Assembly: GCA_027019685.1 (NCBI GenBank)
Contig: JALUWH010000317.1
Coordinates: forward strand, 1 to 5,449
DNA: 5,449 bases
From: Ghiorsea sp.
Lineage (GTDB): Bacteria; Pseudomonadota; Zetaproteobacteria; Mariprofundales; Mariprofundaceae
Reading direction: 5' to 3'
The notes under the pieces: model-generated
Databases searched by the model: none
Told to the model about the DNA's origin: nothing
The model's input: only the letters and a program-made list of their open reading frames with translations
Position numbers and translations under genes: made by a program
In this document: positions 5,199-5,449 of the stretch, piece after piece
Layout of the letters: each line of letters starts with the position of its first letter
How positions within the stretch are numbered: the stretch's first letter is position 1

Positions 5199-5449
5199 AT
5201 GGCGCGATACAATCAATGGATGAATACCAAGCTATACGACAAAGTGCAGCTTTTATCCGATGAAGAAATCGCCAAAGATAGAGGTGCATTTTTCTCATCC
5301 ATACTGGGCACGCTCAACCATCTTTTGGTGGGTGATTTGTTTTGGTTTCGCCGCTTTGCAGCATCCAAGGTATGCAAAGAACATTTAACAGCCATCAAGG
5401 ATATGCCGCAGCCAAGTAGTTTGGATGATATTCTATTTGCCGATATTCG
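5199..5449 (+). CDS. DinB-family (putative metal-dependent) protein, N-terminal part
   Basis: The frame is open to the window edge and gives 83 residues from ATG 5199. MARYNQWMNTKLYDKV (1-16) followed by DRGAFFSSILGTLNHLLVGDLFWFRRF (27-53) is the typical first half of a DinB/DUF664 four-helix protein. H41 in LNHLLVGD corresponds to the first of the histidines that bind a metal in this superfamily; the others lie off the window. DinB-fold proteins include thiol-dependent transferases and damage-inducible proteins, but for this subgroup the substrate is unknown. Family members usually start about ten residues before ARYNxW. Here the frame upstream reads VEIIEYLQR directly after a strong ribosome site, but from GTT rather than a start codon. 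The true start may therefore be a rare ATC (5178 or 5181), or the sequence may carry an error or mutation. This gene is unrelated to the E. coli dinB polymerase IV gene. Confidence 0.85.
   Translation, partial: MARYNQWMNTKLYDKVQLLSDEEIAKDRGAFFSSILGTLNHLLVGDLFWFRRFAASKVCKEHLTAIKDMPQPSSLDDILFADI

Noticed and set aside
1..5449. Repeated DNA-uptake words near comEC
   Set aside because: CCAAGT-like hexamers recur in ribD and comEC but follow ordinary codons (Ala/Ser-Lys/Gln-Val) with no fixed longer core, so no uptake sequence can be claimed.

Overview
The window holds four recognisable genes plus part of a fifth, all of ordinary bacterial type. Every complete reading frame is intact and there is no phage, transposase, CRISPR, tRNA or rRNA signal. 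Moderate-to-low GC, a Thermus/Bacillus-type methionyl-tRNA synthetase with one four-cysteine knuckle, a proteobacterial-looking NrtS, and a full-length ComEC suggest a Gram-negative, probably proteobacterial, chromosome. The sequence alone does not fix the lineage more closely.

Layout. Positions 1-1009 (minus strand) carry the N-terminal 336 residues of methionyl-tRNA synthetase (metG); the rest lies off the left edge. A short divergent intergenic region (about 1010-1117) separates it from a tight plus-strand run: a small NrtS-family nitrate/nitrite transporter (1118-1384), the bifunctional riboflavin enzyme RibD (1371-2453) and the DNA-uptake channel ComEC/Rec2 (2428-4725). The overlaps of 14 and 26 bp make these three look like one translationally coupled transcript, although their jobs (anion transport, flavin synthesis, transformation) are unrelated. 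A strong intrinsic terminator that reads in both directions (4735-4782) follows comEC directly. The last gene (from 5199, running off the right edge) encodes the N-terminus of a DinB-family protein.

The least ordinary part is the 473-bp gap 4726-5198. It holds, in order: the bidirectional terminator, whose 21-nt loop is all purine and fits a G-quadruplex pattern; a 172-bp element bounded by a perfect 19-bp inverted repeat (about 32 bp with four mismatches) that encloses three smaller hairpins; a 7-5-7 palindrome; a possible 16-codon ORF; and a second 7-5-7 palindrome next to a plausible promoter for the DinB gene. The inverted-repeat element could be a small non-autonomous mobile element (MITE) or a structured RNA read on the minus strand and stopped by the bidirectional terminator. 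It is the best candidate here for something undescribed. The DinB gene also has a start-codon problem: its good Shine-Dalgarno sequence precedes codons that are not standard starts.
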